Positions 43,641 through 53,970 of a stretch of DNA of 64,000 nucleotides are shown in pieces. Numbering within the stretch: position 1 is the first letter of the stretch; each line of letters opens with the position of its first letter. This DNA comes from Paenibacillus sp. 32352. GTDB taxonomy: Bacteria; Bacillota; Bacilli; Paenibacillales; NBRC-103111. The stretch lies in assembly GCF_002042965.1 (NCBI RefSeq), contig NZ_MZNT01000012.1, positions 124,001 through 188,000 of the forward strand. The letters run 5' to 3'. The notes beneath the pieces were generated by a model. The model ran no database searches, was not told the DNA's origin, and worked only from the letters and a program-made list of their open reading frames with translations. Position numbers and translations under genes: made by a program.

Positions 43641-44591
43641 ATGGGAAACATAGTGGTCGTTGGAAGTATTAACATGGATTTTGTATGTTATATTCGAAAG
43701 CTTCCACATCCGGGAGAAACGGTTCAAAGCTACAAAACGGACACGAAATCTGGCGGTAAGGGAGCCAACCAGGCTGTTGCGGCAGCTCTTTCGGGCGGAA
43801 ATGTTACTTTAGTCGGGGCGGTTGGTAATGATTTTTACAGCAGAGATATCCTGTTTGCCATTAAAAAGTACCAAGTAAATACAGATCGGGTCTTATGGAA
43901 GGATAGCGATATTGGTACAGCCTTTGTTGTTGTAGACGAGTCAGGCCAAAACAACATTTTCCTAAGCGAAGGCGCGAATGGGTGCATGACGGTTGAAGAT
44001 TTACAAGGGCTGCCGGAATTGTTCGACTCCACATCGATATTACTTGTACAGAACGAAATACCGTGGGCCTGTACGCGATACGCTCTTGAAACTGCAAGGC
44101 AACGGGGGGCACAAACTTATTTCAATCCTGCACCCGCACTAGAGATAGAAGAGGATGTATTTCCATTAATAGATGTAATGATCTTGAACGAATCTGAGGC
44201 CGAATTCATTACTTCAATTCGACTAGAGGAAGATTTATCGAACGTCAGACAAGCCGCCTGGCAAATTATTGATTTAGGGGTCAAGGAAGTTATCATAACG
44301 TTAGGCGAGAAAGGGTCTCTCTATATGAACGGCCAGGAAGAAGCTGTCTTTACGTCAGCTTATCCTGTCCATGTCGTGGATACAACGGCTGCAGGCGATA
44401 CGTTTATCGGTTCTTTTATTGCGGCCAGGCAACAAGGTATGACGATTAAGGACGCTTTGCAGCGAGCTAGCGCCGCTTCAGCTATTGCGGTGTCCCGTGC
44501 CGGAGCCCAAGAATCAATACCCAATGCTGAGGAAATCATCAAGTTCTTGAAGGACCATAGCCGTTCTAGAGGAACATTGGCAGTATATTAA
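43641..44591 (+). CDS. rbsK: Ribokinase, PfkB family
   Basis: A 316-residue carbohydrate kinase. The N-terminal substrate motif VVVGSINMDFV and SGGKGANQAVAAA are ribokinase-like, and the C-terminal PfkB signature DTTAAGDTFIGSF has the catalytic base Asp253 (the usual GAGD reads AAGD). It converts ribose to ribose 5-phosphate with ATP. I chose the ATG at 43641 after GGGAGG. Together with the nucleoside hydrolase this makes a nucleoside-to-ribose-5-phosphate route. Confidence 0.9.
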   Translation: MGNIVVVGSINMDFVCYIRKLPHPGETVQSYKTDTKSGGKGANQAVAAALSGGNVTLVGAVGNDFYSRDILFAIKKYQVNTDRVLWKDSDIGTAFVVVDESGQNNIFLSEGANGCMTVEDLQGLPELFDSTSILLVQNEIPWACTRYALETARQRGAQTYFNPAPALEIEEDVFPLIDVMILNESEAEFITSIRLEEDLSNVRQAAWQIIDLGVKEVIITLGEKGSLYMNGQEEAVFTSAYPVHVVDTTAAGDTFIGSFIAARQQGMTIKDALQRASAASAIAVSRAGAQESIPNAEEIIKFLKDHSRSRGTLAVY

Positions 44592-44730
44592 TAAGTTTGG
44601 TGGCAGATTAATGAACCCCGTATCTTAGGACAGTGGAGATCGTAGGGTATCCGGCGTACAGAACAACCAGTTACGACTGGATCATATGCTGCACCTTCAG
44701 AACGAAAATTTCGTTGTTGTGAAATAGGAA

Positions 44731-44761
44731 CCGTCAGTCTAAAGAAGACTGGCGGTTTTTT
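44731..44761 (+). terminator. Terminator of the nucleoside locus
   Basis: CCGTCAGTCT and AGACTGGCGG (one G-T pair) pair around AAAGA and are followed by TTTTTTG. A smaller hairpin CCAGT/ACTGG and a palindrome AACGAAAATTTCGTT precede it in the same gap. The rest of 44763-44983 shows no gene and no clear promoter. Confidence 0.85.
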
Positions 44762-44983
44762 GTGTGTAAACCGCCGAAATCAGCCAAGTTGGATTAGTAC
44801 GATGAGCTGCAAAAGATGATAATTCAAGATGTACAACTCTTGCAATCCCGCGCAGTTATGGGCTTTTCAGCCGGAAATCAATTGGTTTGATCGATACTAT
44901 TGCCTGTCGCATTACCGACGTCTAAGATGTGATTGTGATGGCCGCCAAGCACAAGCAAAACTACTTTGTCAGGAGGAAAGCCG

Positions 44984-45943
44984 TTGAAGGAGCGATATGA
45001 GGCCCGGCTGCAAATAACGGATAGATTCAACTTGAAACGATCCTTGATTCTTCGGGATCTGATCAGAGACCGATGGTTGTATCTTATCTTATTTCCGGGA
45101 GTGGTTTATTTTATTATTTTTAAATATGTACCTATGTGGGGATTGGTAATGGCTTTCCAGGATTACAAGCCGCATTTGGGTTTTTCCGGAAGCCCTTGGG
45201 TAGGGCTGAAGCATTTTGAGCGTTTTTTCACCGAACCGCAGTTTTGGATGCTGTTTCGCAATACGATAGTTCTTGCGGTTTACAATTTGCTGTTTTTCTT
45301 CCCGCTGCCGATTGTTCTGGCACTAATGCTCAATGAGGTGCGTAAGGAAGCGTTCAAACGGTTTACTCAAACGCTGCTGTATCTGCCACACTTTGTTTCC
45401 TGGGTAGTGGCGGTAGGGATCTTTTATATCTTATTTACAACGGAAGGCGGGGTTGTGAATGAAATGATCGCGAGACTCGGAATGGAGAAAATCCCGTTCC
45501 TGCTTAGCGAGGATTGGTTCCGGCCGATGATAATAAGCCAATCGATCTGGAAGGAAGCCGGGTGGGGAACGATCATATTTTTGGCAGCGCTTTCCGGGGT
45601 AGATCTGCAGCTCTATGAAGCTTCCCGGATGGATGGCGCAGGAAGATGGCGTCAGCTGTGGCATATTACCCTTCCGGCTATACGCAGCACCATCGTCATT
45701 TTGTTTATTTTACGTCTGGGCAGCTTCCTCGACACGGGCTTCGAGCATATTTTCCTTATGCTGAACTCAATGAACCGAGAGGTAGGGGAGGTGTTCGACA
45801 CCTATGTCTATTTGAAGGGGTTGACGCAAGCACAGTATAGCTATAGCGCTGCAGTAGGCATGTTTAAGTCGCTAGTAGGTCTAGTGCTTGTATTAGGGGC
45901 CAACTGGCTGGCTAAAAGATTCGGTGAAGAGGGCGTTTATTAA
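44984..45943 (+). CDS. Sugar ABC permease, LplB/YteP type
   Basis: A 319-residue permease with six helices, LplB hallmark LILFPGVVYFIIFKYVPMWG and EAA loop EASRMDGAGRWRQLWHITLP. I chose the TTG at 44984 because AGGAGG lies 7 bases upstream; the frame opens at another TTG at 44966 without a site. First gene of an importer whose downstream partner is a GH105 enzyme. Confidence 0.9.
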   Translation: MKERYEARLQITDRFNLKRSLILRDLIRDRWLYLILFPGVVYFIIFKYVPMWGLVMAFQDYKPHLGFSGSPWVGLKHFERFFTEPQFWMLFRNTIVLAVYNLLFFFPLPIVLALMLNEVRKEAFKRFTQTLLYLPHFVSWVVAVGIFYILFTTEGGVVNEMIARLGMEKIPFLLSEDWFRPMIISQSIWKEAGWGTIIFLAALSGVDLQLYEASRMDGAGRWRQLWHITLPAIRSTIVILFILRLGSFLDTGFEHIFLMLNSMNREVGEVFDTYVYLKGLTQAQYSYSAAVGMFKSLVGLVLVLGANWLAKRFGEEGVY

Positions 45944-45965
45944 CCAGAAGGAGGCGGGGGACGTT

Positions 45966-46847
45966 ATGCCAAAGGAAGATCGCAGCTGGAGCAACCGGTT
46001 GTTCAATACAGTCAATTATACTCTGCTCATGCTCATCTCAGTAATTACGATTATTCCATTTCTTTATATCGTTACAGTGTCTTTCGCTACACCCGTGGAG
46101 GTCGTTAAAGGCGGATTGCTCTTGTTCCCGTCTCAATTTACATTGGGTGCTTACAAGTATATCTTTTCTACAGACACCATGCTGCGAAGCATCCTTGTCT
46201 CAATCTTCGTTACTGCGCTCGGCACATTAATTAACTTGATCATGACCTCGTTTACGGCGTATCCGTTGGCGCGGACGAATTTGCGTGGACGCCGTACCAT
46301 CATGTTAATGATTCTGATTACGATGCTATTCAGCGGCGGCCTGGTCCCGACTTATTTTGTTGTCAAAGCGTTCGGCATGATCAACACGTACTGGTCTTTG
46401 ATGATTCCGACGGCAATCAGCGCTTTTAATCTGATCGTCTTGAAAAATTTCTTTCAACAAATCCCCGACGGTTTGGAGGATTCCGCTAAAATCGACGGCT
46501 GCAACGACCTGGGGATTTTGTTCCGCATTATTATACCTCTTTCGATGCCGGCCATGGCGACCTTCGGTCTTTTTTACGCCGTAGGCCACTGGAACACCTT
46601 TTTTAACGCTGTAATGTACATTAACGATGCCGAGAAATTTCCTGTACAGGTCGTACTCAGGCAAATCATTCTGCTGTCACAAGATCAAATCGGTGACACG
46701 ACGTCTCAGCAGGATCCGACGGATTATTTGCCGCAGACGATACGCATGGCATCCATTGTGGTCGCAACGGTCCCGATTGTGCTGATGTATCCGTTCCTGC
46801 AAAAGCATTTCGCTAAAGGCGTCCTGTTAGGTTCAGTAAAAGGATGA
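45966..46847 (+). CDS. Sugar ABC permease, YtcP/LplC type
   Basis: A 293-residue permease with six helices, EAA loop DSAKIDGCNDLGILFRIIIP and the family C terminus FAKGVLLGSVKG. The ATG at 45966 follows AAGGAGG at a rather long spacing; a start at 45924 would overlap the previous gene. A short GGATG/CATCC hairpin with T tract lies at the stop and may reduce read-through to the binding-protein gene. Confidence 0.9.
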   Translation: MPKEDRSWSNRLFNTVNYTLLMLISVITIIPFLYIVTVSFATPVEVVKGGLLLFPSQFTLGAYKYIFSTDTMLRSILVSIFVTALGTLINLIMTSFTAYPLARTNLRGRRTIMLMILITMLFSGGLVPTYFVVKAFGMINTYWSLMIPTAISAFNLIVLKNFFQQIPDGLEDSAKIDGCNDLGILFRIIIPLSMPAMATFGLFYAVGHWNTFFNAVMYINDAEKFPVQVVLRQIILLSQDQIGDTTSQQDPTDYLPQTIRMASIVVATVPIVLMYPFLQKHFAKGVLLGSVKG

Positions 46848-46906
46848 GCCATCCGTACCATCTTTTTATATAATAACTATGACAAGCATTCCGGGAGGGA
46901 TTTAAG

Positions 46907-48427
46907 ATGACAAAGAGACGATTTATTGCTATCGCTTGTTCACTCGCAATGACGGCAGGCGCGCTAGCAGGCTGTGCCGAAGACAAATCAAACCAGCATG
47001 GCGAAGCCGTCAAGGGGGATGGGACGCCGATGAAGGTGACCATTGCCACACCGCAAATTGGTGAAGCCCCAAAAAAGGACAATGAGATTGAACTCGCGAT
47101 TGAGAAGTATACCAACGCCCAAATCGATATTCAATGGATTCCAGCGGCCGCTTTTGAGGATAAGAAGAACATCATGATCGCTTCCAGTGAAATGCCCAAA
47201 GCGTTCAAGCTAACATACAATGCCACTACGCTTAACGCGATTCAATCCGGATTGTTTTGGGAGATCGGCCCTTTTTTGAAGGATTACAAAAATTTATCCG
47301 CGGTCAACGCCCTGCACTATGATAACATCAAGGTAGACGGTAAACTGTACGGACTGCCGCTGTACCGGGATATCGGTCGTGCCGGCATTGTGTACCGAAA
47401 GGACTGGTTCGATGAGATGGGACTGAAGCCGCCGGTTACACTAGACGATTGGTACAATATTATGAAAGCGGTCGCAGAACAGGACCCGGACAAAAACGGT
47501 CAAGCCGATACTTATGGCATGTTTCTAGAGAAGTCTTACAATGACGCGGCAGCCAGCAGCTCCTTCTTAACACGACTTGCTGTGTCGCAGGGAGCGCCGA
47601 ATAAGTGGGGGATCGAAAATGGTAAGCTCATCGCTGAGTTCATGTCGAAGCCATATTTCGATAGCATGAAGCTTCTTAGGAGGCTGTATCAGGAGAAGTT
47701 GATCAATCAGGATTTCTCGGTTGTTCAAGCTGCGGACGCTGACAATAAGTGGAATGCAGGGAAAGTGGGGATCCGGATCAACACCGTTGCTTCCGCAGCA
47801 GCGACATCGTTTGAGAACGTGTCTAAGTCCGCACCGAATGCGGTAGTCGACGTTGTGCAGTATATGGGTGCTTCGGGCAATCGCGTGCCGGCAGAACCGG
47901 GCAACAATGGCTTCTTCGTTTTCCCGAAATCGAGTGTCAAAACCGAAGTGGAATTAAAGCAATTGCTAGCCTTCTTCGATAAGCTGCTCGATCCCGAGAT
48001 GTCGACACTGTTGACGAGAGGCATTGAAGGGAAGCATTTTACGAAAACGGACGACGGCAAAGCCCAGTTTAAAGACTTGTCTTTGTTTAACCTTGAAGTG
48101 AAACCTTATCGCGACAGCTTGCCTTCCTTTGAGGTGACTGGAACCGGGCTGCCGCTAAAACTAAACGATCTGCAGGCTAAGGGCTGGAAGGTCGTAGCCG
48201 ATAATTTAAAAAATACCGTGCCAAATATTGCGCTAACGCTCACCTCCAAGACGTATTCGGAAAAAGGCGGAGAGCTCGACACCTTAATCCGCGATGCCCA
48301 AACGAAGTTTATTATGGGCAAAATCGACGAGGCCGGCTGGCAGGCGGAAGTGGATAAATGGAAAAAGGCCGGCGGTGACAAAGTGATCGAAGAGCTCACT
48401 GCAGAGTACGCGAAGCAGAAGAAATAA
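46907..48427 (+). CDS. LplA/YtcQ-type sugar-binding lipoprotein
   Basis: A 506-residue binding protein with lipoprotein signal GALAGC (Cys near 23). The mature part has the long LplA/YtcQ architecture (YGLPLYRDIGRAGIVYRKDW, DPDKNGQADTYGM). ATG behind GGGAGGG. In Bacillus subtilis the related YtcQ works with YteP and YtcP in uptake of rhamnogalacturonan fragments; the GH105 gene downstream supports that assignment here. Confidence 0.9.
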   Translation: MTKRRFIAIACSLAMTAGALAGCAEDKSNQHGEAVKGDGTPMKVTIATPQIGEAPKKDNEIELAIEKYTNAQIDIQWIPAAAFEDKKNIMIASSEMPKAFKLTYNATTLNAIQSGLFWEIGPFLKDYKNLSAVNALHYDNIKVDGKLYGLPLYRDIGRAGIVYRKDWFDEMGLKPPVTLDDWYNIMKAVAEQDPDKNGQADTYGMFLEKSYNDAAASSSFLTRLAVSQGAPNKWGIENGKLIAEFMSKPYFDSMKLLRRLYQEKLINQDFSVVQAADADNKWNAGKVGIRINTVASAAATSFENVSKSAPNAVVDVVQYMGASGNRVPAEPGNNGFFVFPKSSVKTEVELKQLLAFFDKLLDPEMSTLLTRGIEGKHFTKTDDGKAQFKDLSLFNLEVKPYRDSLPSFEVTGTGLPLKLNDLQAKGWKVVADNLKNTVPNIALTLTSKTYSEKGGELDTLIRDAQTKFIMGKIDEAGWQAEVDKWKKAGGDKVIEELTAEYAKQKK

Positions 48428-48484
48428 CGCTATCCTGTAAGGCTAGAAATGGATCAGCGGAGCCGCACGCAGAGGGGGGAAACT

Positions 48485-48508
48485 GCTGGGTGCATACCCG
48501 GCAATTTT
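48485..48508 (+). terminator. Terminator after the binding-protein gene
   Basis: GCTGGGT and ACCCGGC pair around GCAT and are followed by AATTTTT. Confidence 0.7.
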
Positions 48509-48587
48509 TCATTACGATGACATAGAAAAGTTTCTGATATAATGGTTATCGTCGAAGCCTTGCATGTTCAGAAAGGAGAGGTTTCCG

Positions 48588-50861
48588 GTGCCAAAATATT
48601 TATATCGCTTGCTTATGTTCACCCTGCTGCTCGGAGCAGTACCGGTTGCGTCCATCGGGGTCATCTCCTACTATATTGCCTCTAAGGATATCGAAAAAAA
48701 GGTGAACGAAGGAAATGGACAAATCTTGCTGCAAAATCAGATGCGTATGGAGCAGGCGCTGAAAAACGTGGAGATGGGTGCTGTGCAGTACGTCAATTCC
48801 TCACTTGTAAGCGATTACTTGAACGATGCTCTTACCAATAACGATTTTCAAACGATCGCCAATCTGTCCAAGGGCTTGTACAACCTTCATTCCATATGGG
48901 GGGTAGCCGATGCGCATCTCATCAATCTGGAGCATGGATGGATGATCAGCAATCTAGGCTTCACCTCAATGACGGACTTCACCGACCAGAATGCACTTAA
49001 AAAATACGCAAGCCAATCCAAAAATTTATTTTGGCTGGCTGAAAAATCGGCTGGTCGGTCGGACAATACCATGGATCAAACGGGGAGCAGCGACATGATC
49101 AGGCTTGTCGTGAAGCTGCCGATGGTTGCTTCCACGAGTATACCCAAAGCGCTGCTTATCATTGACATGTCGCATAATGCACTGGAAAGCGATTTGGGTC
49201 CGGACAATCAATGGGGAAGCATCTTTGTATTAAACCGGGAACATGAGCCATTTCTAACAAGTCCAGGATCGGGAGAGCAGCATTATCGTATTCTGCAGCA
49301 AATGCCGAAGTGGGATAACGCTGAGGGGTATTTTGAGAAGGATCGGATGGCTGTCAACTACCGGGTATCCGCCAACTACGGTTGGTCCTACATTTCCGTC
49401 GTATCGATTGATGAAATTACGAAGGCATCGAAAAAAATCGCATTTATTACGGCCAATGTTTGCCTAATTATAATCGTTATTATTGCCGGTGCCGCATTCT
49501 ACGGTACGCGTCGAATGTATAAGCCGATACGCCGACTGTTTATCATTATGGAGCAGTTTGGGGTCGAGACACCGAGCCTGAAGAAAAAAGATGAGTTCGC
49601 CTTCATCGAGGACCGCTTTCAAGTATTGTTCAGCACGCGCAAGCAGATGCAGCAGCAGCTAGTAGCCCAGAGATTGCAGGTGAAGGAGCACTTGCTGCTC
49701 AAGCTCTTTATGGGGCAAGTTAGCGAGAGTGAATTTTTATTCAAAATGGAAACGTATGGCTTTGCGGAGCGAGGCAAGGCTCTCGGTGTGCTAGCTTTAC
49801 AGATCGACTCGCTTGAGGGAACCCGTTACTCGGAGAGCGATAAGGAGCTATTGCTGTTCGCGATCAATAACATCGTAGGAGAGCTGCTGCCTGACGGATG
49901 CCTCATCGGCACTCTACTGCTCGACCAGTCACAGGTATCGCTGCTGACGGCGGATACGGATGACCCGGCGGAGCTGAACGCTTACTTTTACGGGATGGCC
50001 GAGCGGATCAAGCTTAAGCTAAACGAACTGCTGCAGCTTAGAGTGAGCATCGGCATCAGCCACCCGTTCCACCGCTATGCGGATGCGATGGACGCTTATT
50101 CGGAATCGCTGGAGGCCTTGAAACGCCGCATTAGCCTAGGCCACGAATTGGTTCTTAGCTACGGGGATATAGAATCGAATCCCGGTACTCTGCAGCCTTC
50201 CGTATCATGGGCTCATATGGAGGATTATTTGCTCAATGCGCTCAAGACCGGGGATTCAGGAGCGGTCTATGATTACTATAACAGCTATGTGTCTTCTCTT
50301 TTGGATAAGGGGGTTATGTTTAACGATTTTCAAATGCAGATGATTCAGCTGATCACGAAAATATATCGGCTGGTCCAGCAGCAAGGGGGAACGCTCGACG
50401 GCTTAATCGGTTCCATGTCGGTCGTCAACCGTTTTATGAAGCTGCATACCGTGGAGGAGATTACATCCTGGTTCAAAACCTTGCTGCTACCGCCGACGAT
50501 CGCTTTTTTGCAAGGGCGAATCGATACGCAGTATATCAATATCGCTCATCAGATGGTCGAGATGATCCATGAACAGTACGACCAGGATATTACTTTGGAG
50601 TCCTGCGCGCAGCAGCTGAAGTTTCATCCGGTTTATTTAAGCCGCGTGTTCAAGAAGGAGATCGGTGTGACATTTAGCGACTATTTGACAAATCATCGGA
50701 TGAATATGGCGAAGCTCTGGCTGAAGGATAGTCAAATGAAAATCACCGAAATCGCCGAGCGTCTGAACTATAACAGCTCAACGGGGTTTATCCGTACTTT
50801 CCGCAAAGCAGCTGGCATGACGCCGGGTCAATACCGCGAGCTTCATTCGAAAATGAACTGA
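48588..50861 (+). CDS. Membrane-anchored AraC-family regulator
   Basis: A 757-residue one-component sensor: helix about 7-30, extracellular Cache-like region about 31-285, helix about 288-310, a cytoplasmic middle region and a C-terminal AraC double helix-turn-helix (TLESCAQQLKFHPVYLSRVF, TEIAERLNYNSSTGFIRTF). It needs no kinase; ligand or loaded binding protein outside should directly affect DNA binding. The GTG at 48588 follows AAAGGAGAGG and is preferred to the ATG at 48564. A terminator separates it from the transporter, and the GH105 gene starts 45 bases after it. Confidence 0.87.
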   Translation: MPKYLYRLLMFTLLLGAVPVASIGVISYYIASKDIEKKVNEGNGQILLQNQMRMEQALKNVEMGAVQYVNSSLVSDYLNDALTNNDFQTIANLSKGLYNLHSIWGVADAHLINLEHGWMISNLGFTSMTDFTDQNALKKYASQSKNLFWLAEKSAGRSDNTMDQTGSSDMIRLVVKLPMVASTSIPKALLIIDMSHNALESDLGPDNQWGSIFVLNREHEPFLTSPGSGEQHYRILQQMPKWDNAEGYFEKDRMAVNYRVSANYGWSYISVVSIDEITKASKKIAFITANVCLIIIVIIAGAAFYGTRRMYKPIRRLFIIMEQFGVETPSLKKKDEFAFIEDRFQVLFSTRKQMQQQLVAQRLQVKEHLLLKLFMGQVSESEFLFKMETYGFAERGKALGVLALQIDSLEGTRYSESDKELLLFAINNIVGELLPDGCLIGTLLLDQSQVSLLTADTDDPAELNAYFYGMAERIKLKLNELLQLRVSIGISHPFHRYADAMDAYSESLEALKRRISLGHELVLSYGDIESNPGTLQPSVSWAHMEDYLLNALKTGDSGAVYDYYNSYVSSLLDKGVMFNDFQMQMIQLITKIYRLVQQQGGTLDGLIGSMSVVNRFMKLHTVEEITSWFKTLLLPPTIAFLQGRIDTQYINIAHQMVEMIHEQYDQDITLESCAQQLKFHPVYLSRVFKKEIGVTFSDYLTNHRMNMAKLWLKDSQMKITEIAERLNYNSSTGFIRTFRKAAGMTPGQYRELHSKMN

Positions 50862-50906
50862 CAATTCCCGCGGATCGCGGCATGAGCTCTTAGGGGGTGC
50901 TTCCTG

Positions 50907-52025
50907 ATGCTGTATGCACTAGTGGAACAACTGAAGATGGAATATAGGTCGGAGTCAAGATGGTATTCGCACCGATGGCATTATATCGAAGGATGTATTT
51001 TGAAGGCCTATATGGACAGCTATGAACATTTTGGAATTGAAGACGATTACCAGTTTGTTAAGGGTTTTATCGACGGATTGTACAATAGGGATGGGGAAAT
51101 AAGTGAAATCAAGGCCGATATGTACAATATAGATCAAATTCGGATGGCCACTCTGCTGTTTCCATTGTATGAACGTGAGAGAGACCCGAAATATAAACAT
51201 GTTCTAGATTTGCTCTACCAGCAGCTAGCTAACTACCCGAGAACTAAGAGCGGTTCCTTTTGGCACAAGCAAAATTACCCATTCCAGGTTTGGTTGGACG
51301 GTCTGTATATGGGGCAGCCGTTTTACGTCCGTTACATGAAGACCTATGCCGAGCACAAACATTACTCCGATTCGTTGCATCAATTCGATAATGTCCGTAG
51401 GTTCATTTATAACGAGTCAAAGGGTTTATACCACCACGCATACGACGAAAGCAGGCAAGTGTTCTGGTGCGATAAAATGACGGGCCAATCACCTAATGTA
51501 TGGGGGCGAGCAGTCGGATGGTTCGCGATGGCACTTGTAGACGTTCTGGAGCTGCTGGAAGGAGAAACGGCGGATACACAACCGATGAAGCAATTGTTAA
51601 TTAAGCTAGTCGATAATATGCTTCCTTACCAGCAGCCCGGAGGGATGTGGATGCAGGTTGTCGACAGGATAGAGCATCCGGACAATTACTTGGAAACGAG
51701 CGGAACGCTGATGATTGCTTATGCCATAATGAAGGGTGTTCGTTTGGGTTATTTGCCACAGCAGTACTTCATCTACGGAAAACAAGCTTTCGAAGGAACG
51801 ATATCCACTTACTTGCGGGAAGAAGAGGGTCAGGTGCTATTGGGAGGCATTTGCCGTAGCGCTGGTCTTGGTAAGAAGCCAGAAAACGGCCAGATAAGGG
51901 ATGGCAGCTTGGAATACTATATTTACCAGGAGCAGGTAGTGGATAATAACGGACATGGTGTAGCGCCTCTATTAATGTGCGACAATGAAATGAAGTTGCG
52001 AAAAGTTTTACAAAAACAATACTAA
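50907..52025 (+). CDS. GH105 unsaturated glycuronyl hydrolase, YteR-like
   Basis: A 372-residue (alpha/alpha)6-barrel enzyme of GH105. It removes the unsaturated uronic acid from the end of lyase-made rhamnogalacturonan or pectin oligosaccharides. Conserved features are NIDQIRMA (Asp76), VWLDGLYMGQPF with the probable catalytic Asp131, and GQSPNVWGRAVGWFAMALVD. No signal peptide, so it is cytoplasmic and acts after import. The ATG follows TAGGGGG. It closes a transporter-regulator-enzyme unit comparable to ytcQ-yteP-yteR of Bacillus subtilis. Confidence 0.92.
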   Translation: MLYALVEQLKMEYRSESRWYSHRWHYIEGCILKAYMDSYEHFGIEDDYQFVKGFIDGLYNRDGEISEIKADMYNIDQIRMATLLFPLYERERDPKYKHVLDLLYQQLANYPRTKSGSFWHKQNYPFQVWLDGLYMGQPFYVRYMKTYAEHKHYSDSLHQFDNVRRFIYNESKGLYHHAYDESRQVFWCDKMTGQSPNVWGRAVGWFAMALVDVLELLEGETADTQPMKQLLIKLVDNMLPYQQPGGMWMQVVDRIEHPDNYLETSGTLMIAYAIMKGVRLGYLPQQYFIYGKQAFEGTISTYLREEEGQVLLGGICRSAGLGKKPENGQIRDGSLEYYIYQEQVVDNNGHGVAPLLMCDNEMKLRKVLQKQY

Positions 52026-52040
52026 TACTAATAATACAAA

Positions 52041-52073
52041 AAGCCAGCAGAAATTGAACTGCTGGCTTCTTTA
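52041..52073. terminator. Bidirectional terminator between convergent units
   Basis: AAGCCAGCAG and CTGCTGGCTT form a perfect 10-bp stem with an 8-base loop, with A-rich sequence before and TCTTT after, so it can serve the GH105 gene and the minus-strand binding-protein gene. Confidence 0.85.
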
Positions 52074-52169
52074 ACTCAAGGTAAAAGATCTTAATTGATC
52101 ATTTTCGCATCATCCGAAAGACGGGCTGAATGTAGATAGGATACTGAGGATACAACACCAATAGAAACA

Positions 52170-53783
52170 TTATTGCTTGTTGTAGTTATCAAGGCCTTTC
52201 TGCATAATCACGATCATATCATCTACATGCATACTCTTAAGTTTCGCGACGTAGGCATCCCATTCCTGTTCGATGCCGCCTTGGACGACCCAGCGAATGA
52301 ATGTCTGTCTTACATAGTCCCTAACGTTCATCTGCAATTGCGTCAGTTTGTCGCGGTCGTCTGCCGAATAGGCGACATAGTCTGGGAAAAACTTGTCGAG
52401 CGGCGCAACAACAGGCTCGTACATCTTAACAGCTTGAGAACGGTTATTATTGCTATTTCCCGGTAAGAAGCGGAGCTTGGAGGCTAAGTCTGGTGTGATC
52501 GCCGAGACTGCATCCACATTAGGGACTCCACCATCGTTTGCGATTTCCGGCAAGATGTCATAAGTACCGTCACTATTTTTTTTCGTGCCTGCTCCAAACA
52601 ATCCGTAAGTTTCCTGCACAGACCAATCGGGATCAGCCAGCAGGTCGGCCAATCGGGCGGAGGCGATAGGATACTTATTATTTTTGAAAAGGGTGAACTG
52701 ATTAGTGCGGACAATCCATGTTTGTCGTCGATACAACTGCTCTTGGGTACCCTCAGCTTTGGGCGGAAGCATCGGCACATAAACGTCGGGATTAGGATTG
52801 CCGTAGGCTGAAATGGCACCGACCATTTCCGGTGATGCTGCCAACTTGGCATAGTAAGCGCCCCAGTCGTCCGTAAATACTTCGGGTGGAATCAATCCTT
52901 CCTTATACAATCGGTGCAGATAAGCCAGCGGCTTTTTGATATCCGGGTTAAGAGCCTGGAAGCGGACTTTGCCGTTCTCGACCGACACATAGTTATCGTC
53001 CGGAACCAGTATGCCGAAGGAACCGCCGTATAAATCCAATTGACCTCCTACATATTGGTCCCATCGAAAATAATAAGGGATCATGTCTTTTGGAATGGCC
53101 CCGACTCCAGCGTTCGCCTTGAATTGTGCCAGGACAGAGGCAAATTGCTCGGTTGTTGCCGGAACCTCCGCCCCGATCTGATCCAACCATTTCTTGTTGA
53201 TCAGCCATTGGTCGCGTATGCCCAAATAAACGGGATTTTGTTGAATAAGTCCTAAGCTGTAAATGCTCCCGTCTGGGGCAGTCATCGCTTTTTTGGCCGC
53301 CGGGTTTGACTCGAGCACTTTTATCCAATTAGGTGCATACTGCAGCAAGCTTGAAAAAGGGATAATATCCCCGTTGTTTTGAGCAATAGTAATTTGATAC
53401 GGAGACGCATCGGAACGCAGTAACAGATCGGGATACTGACGGGAGGAGAACATTAAATTCAATTTATCCCTATTATCGACGGAGACTTGCTTAATATCGA
53501 GATGAATTCCGCTCTTTTTCTCCAGTTCCTGAAAAAACTTCGATTGATTGTAGTCGCCTTTATAGGAAGTAACAACAATGGTTTTCAATGTAATGGGCTG
53601 ATTGACAATGGGGTATCCCGTCAAGTTGACGGTGACACCGTTCTCTATGATTTGGTTACCGTTCGTTTCTTCATAGCTGCCTGAAGCATTGTTGGTATTT
53701 GAAATATCCGATGGTTTGCATCCCGATAGAAAGATGGCATTCCATAATGAAACAATTAGAAGCAACCCGGCTTTATTGTTCAC
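52170..53783 (-). CDS. Orphan sugar-binding lipoprotein, paralogue of the one at 59782
   Basis: A 537-residue LplA-like binding protein with lipobox FLSGC. It shares the ordered segments TGYPIxxxPITL, NLMFSSRxYPD and DQWxINKKWLD with the binding protein at 59782, so the two are paralogues. No permease lies next to it on its strand. I chose the second GTG (53783), 9 bases from AAAGGAG; the first GTG at 53789 is too close. It diverges from the AraC sensor at 54059, so it may feed the permeases at 61.5-63.3 kb or present ligand to that sensor. Confidence 0.88.
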   Translation of the reverse strand: MNNKAGLLLIVSLWNAIFLSGCKPSDISNTNNASGSYEETNGNQIIENGVTVNLTGYPIVNQPITLKTIVVTSYKGDYNQSKFFQELEKKSGIHLDIKQVSVDNRDKLNLMFSSRQYPDLLLRSDASPYQITIAQNNGDIIPFSSLLQYAPNWIKVLESNPAAKKAMTAPDGSIYSLGLIQQNPVYLGIRDQWLINKKWLDQIGAEVPATTEQFASVLAQFKANAGVGAIPKDMIPYYFRWDQYVGGQLDLYGGSFGILVPDDNYVSVENGKVRFQALNPDIKKPLAYLHRLYKEGLIPPEVFTDDWGAYYAKLAASPEMVGAISAYGNPNPDVYVPMLPPKAEGTQEQLYRRQTWIVRTNQFTLFKNNKYPIASARLADLLADPDWSVQETYGLFGAGTKKNSDGTYDILPEIANDGGVPNVDAVSAITPDLASKLRFLPGNSNNNRSQAVKMYEPVVAPLDKFFPDYVAYSADDRDKLTQLQMNVRDYVRQTFIRWVVQGGIEQEWDAYVAKLKSMHVDDMIVIMQKGLDNYNKQ

Positions 53784-53970
53784 ACACACTTACTCCTTTC
53801 ACAGAGGTTCATCCGTTGATTCAATTAAATATCCTAACCATAACAAAAAGAACATCGATAAGTAAATATGCCATTGTAGAGGCATTGGTCATTGTTCTAA
53901 AAGGGCATTTCCATGCTGGATGAAATATACAATCAATGAAGGATATGCTATATTGAATACAACAAACCTG

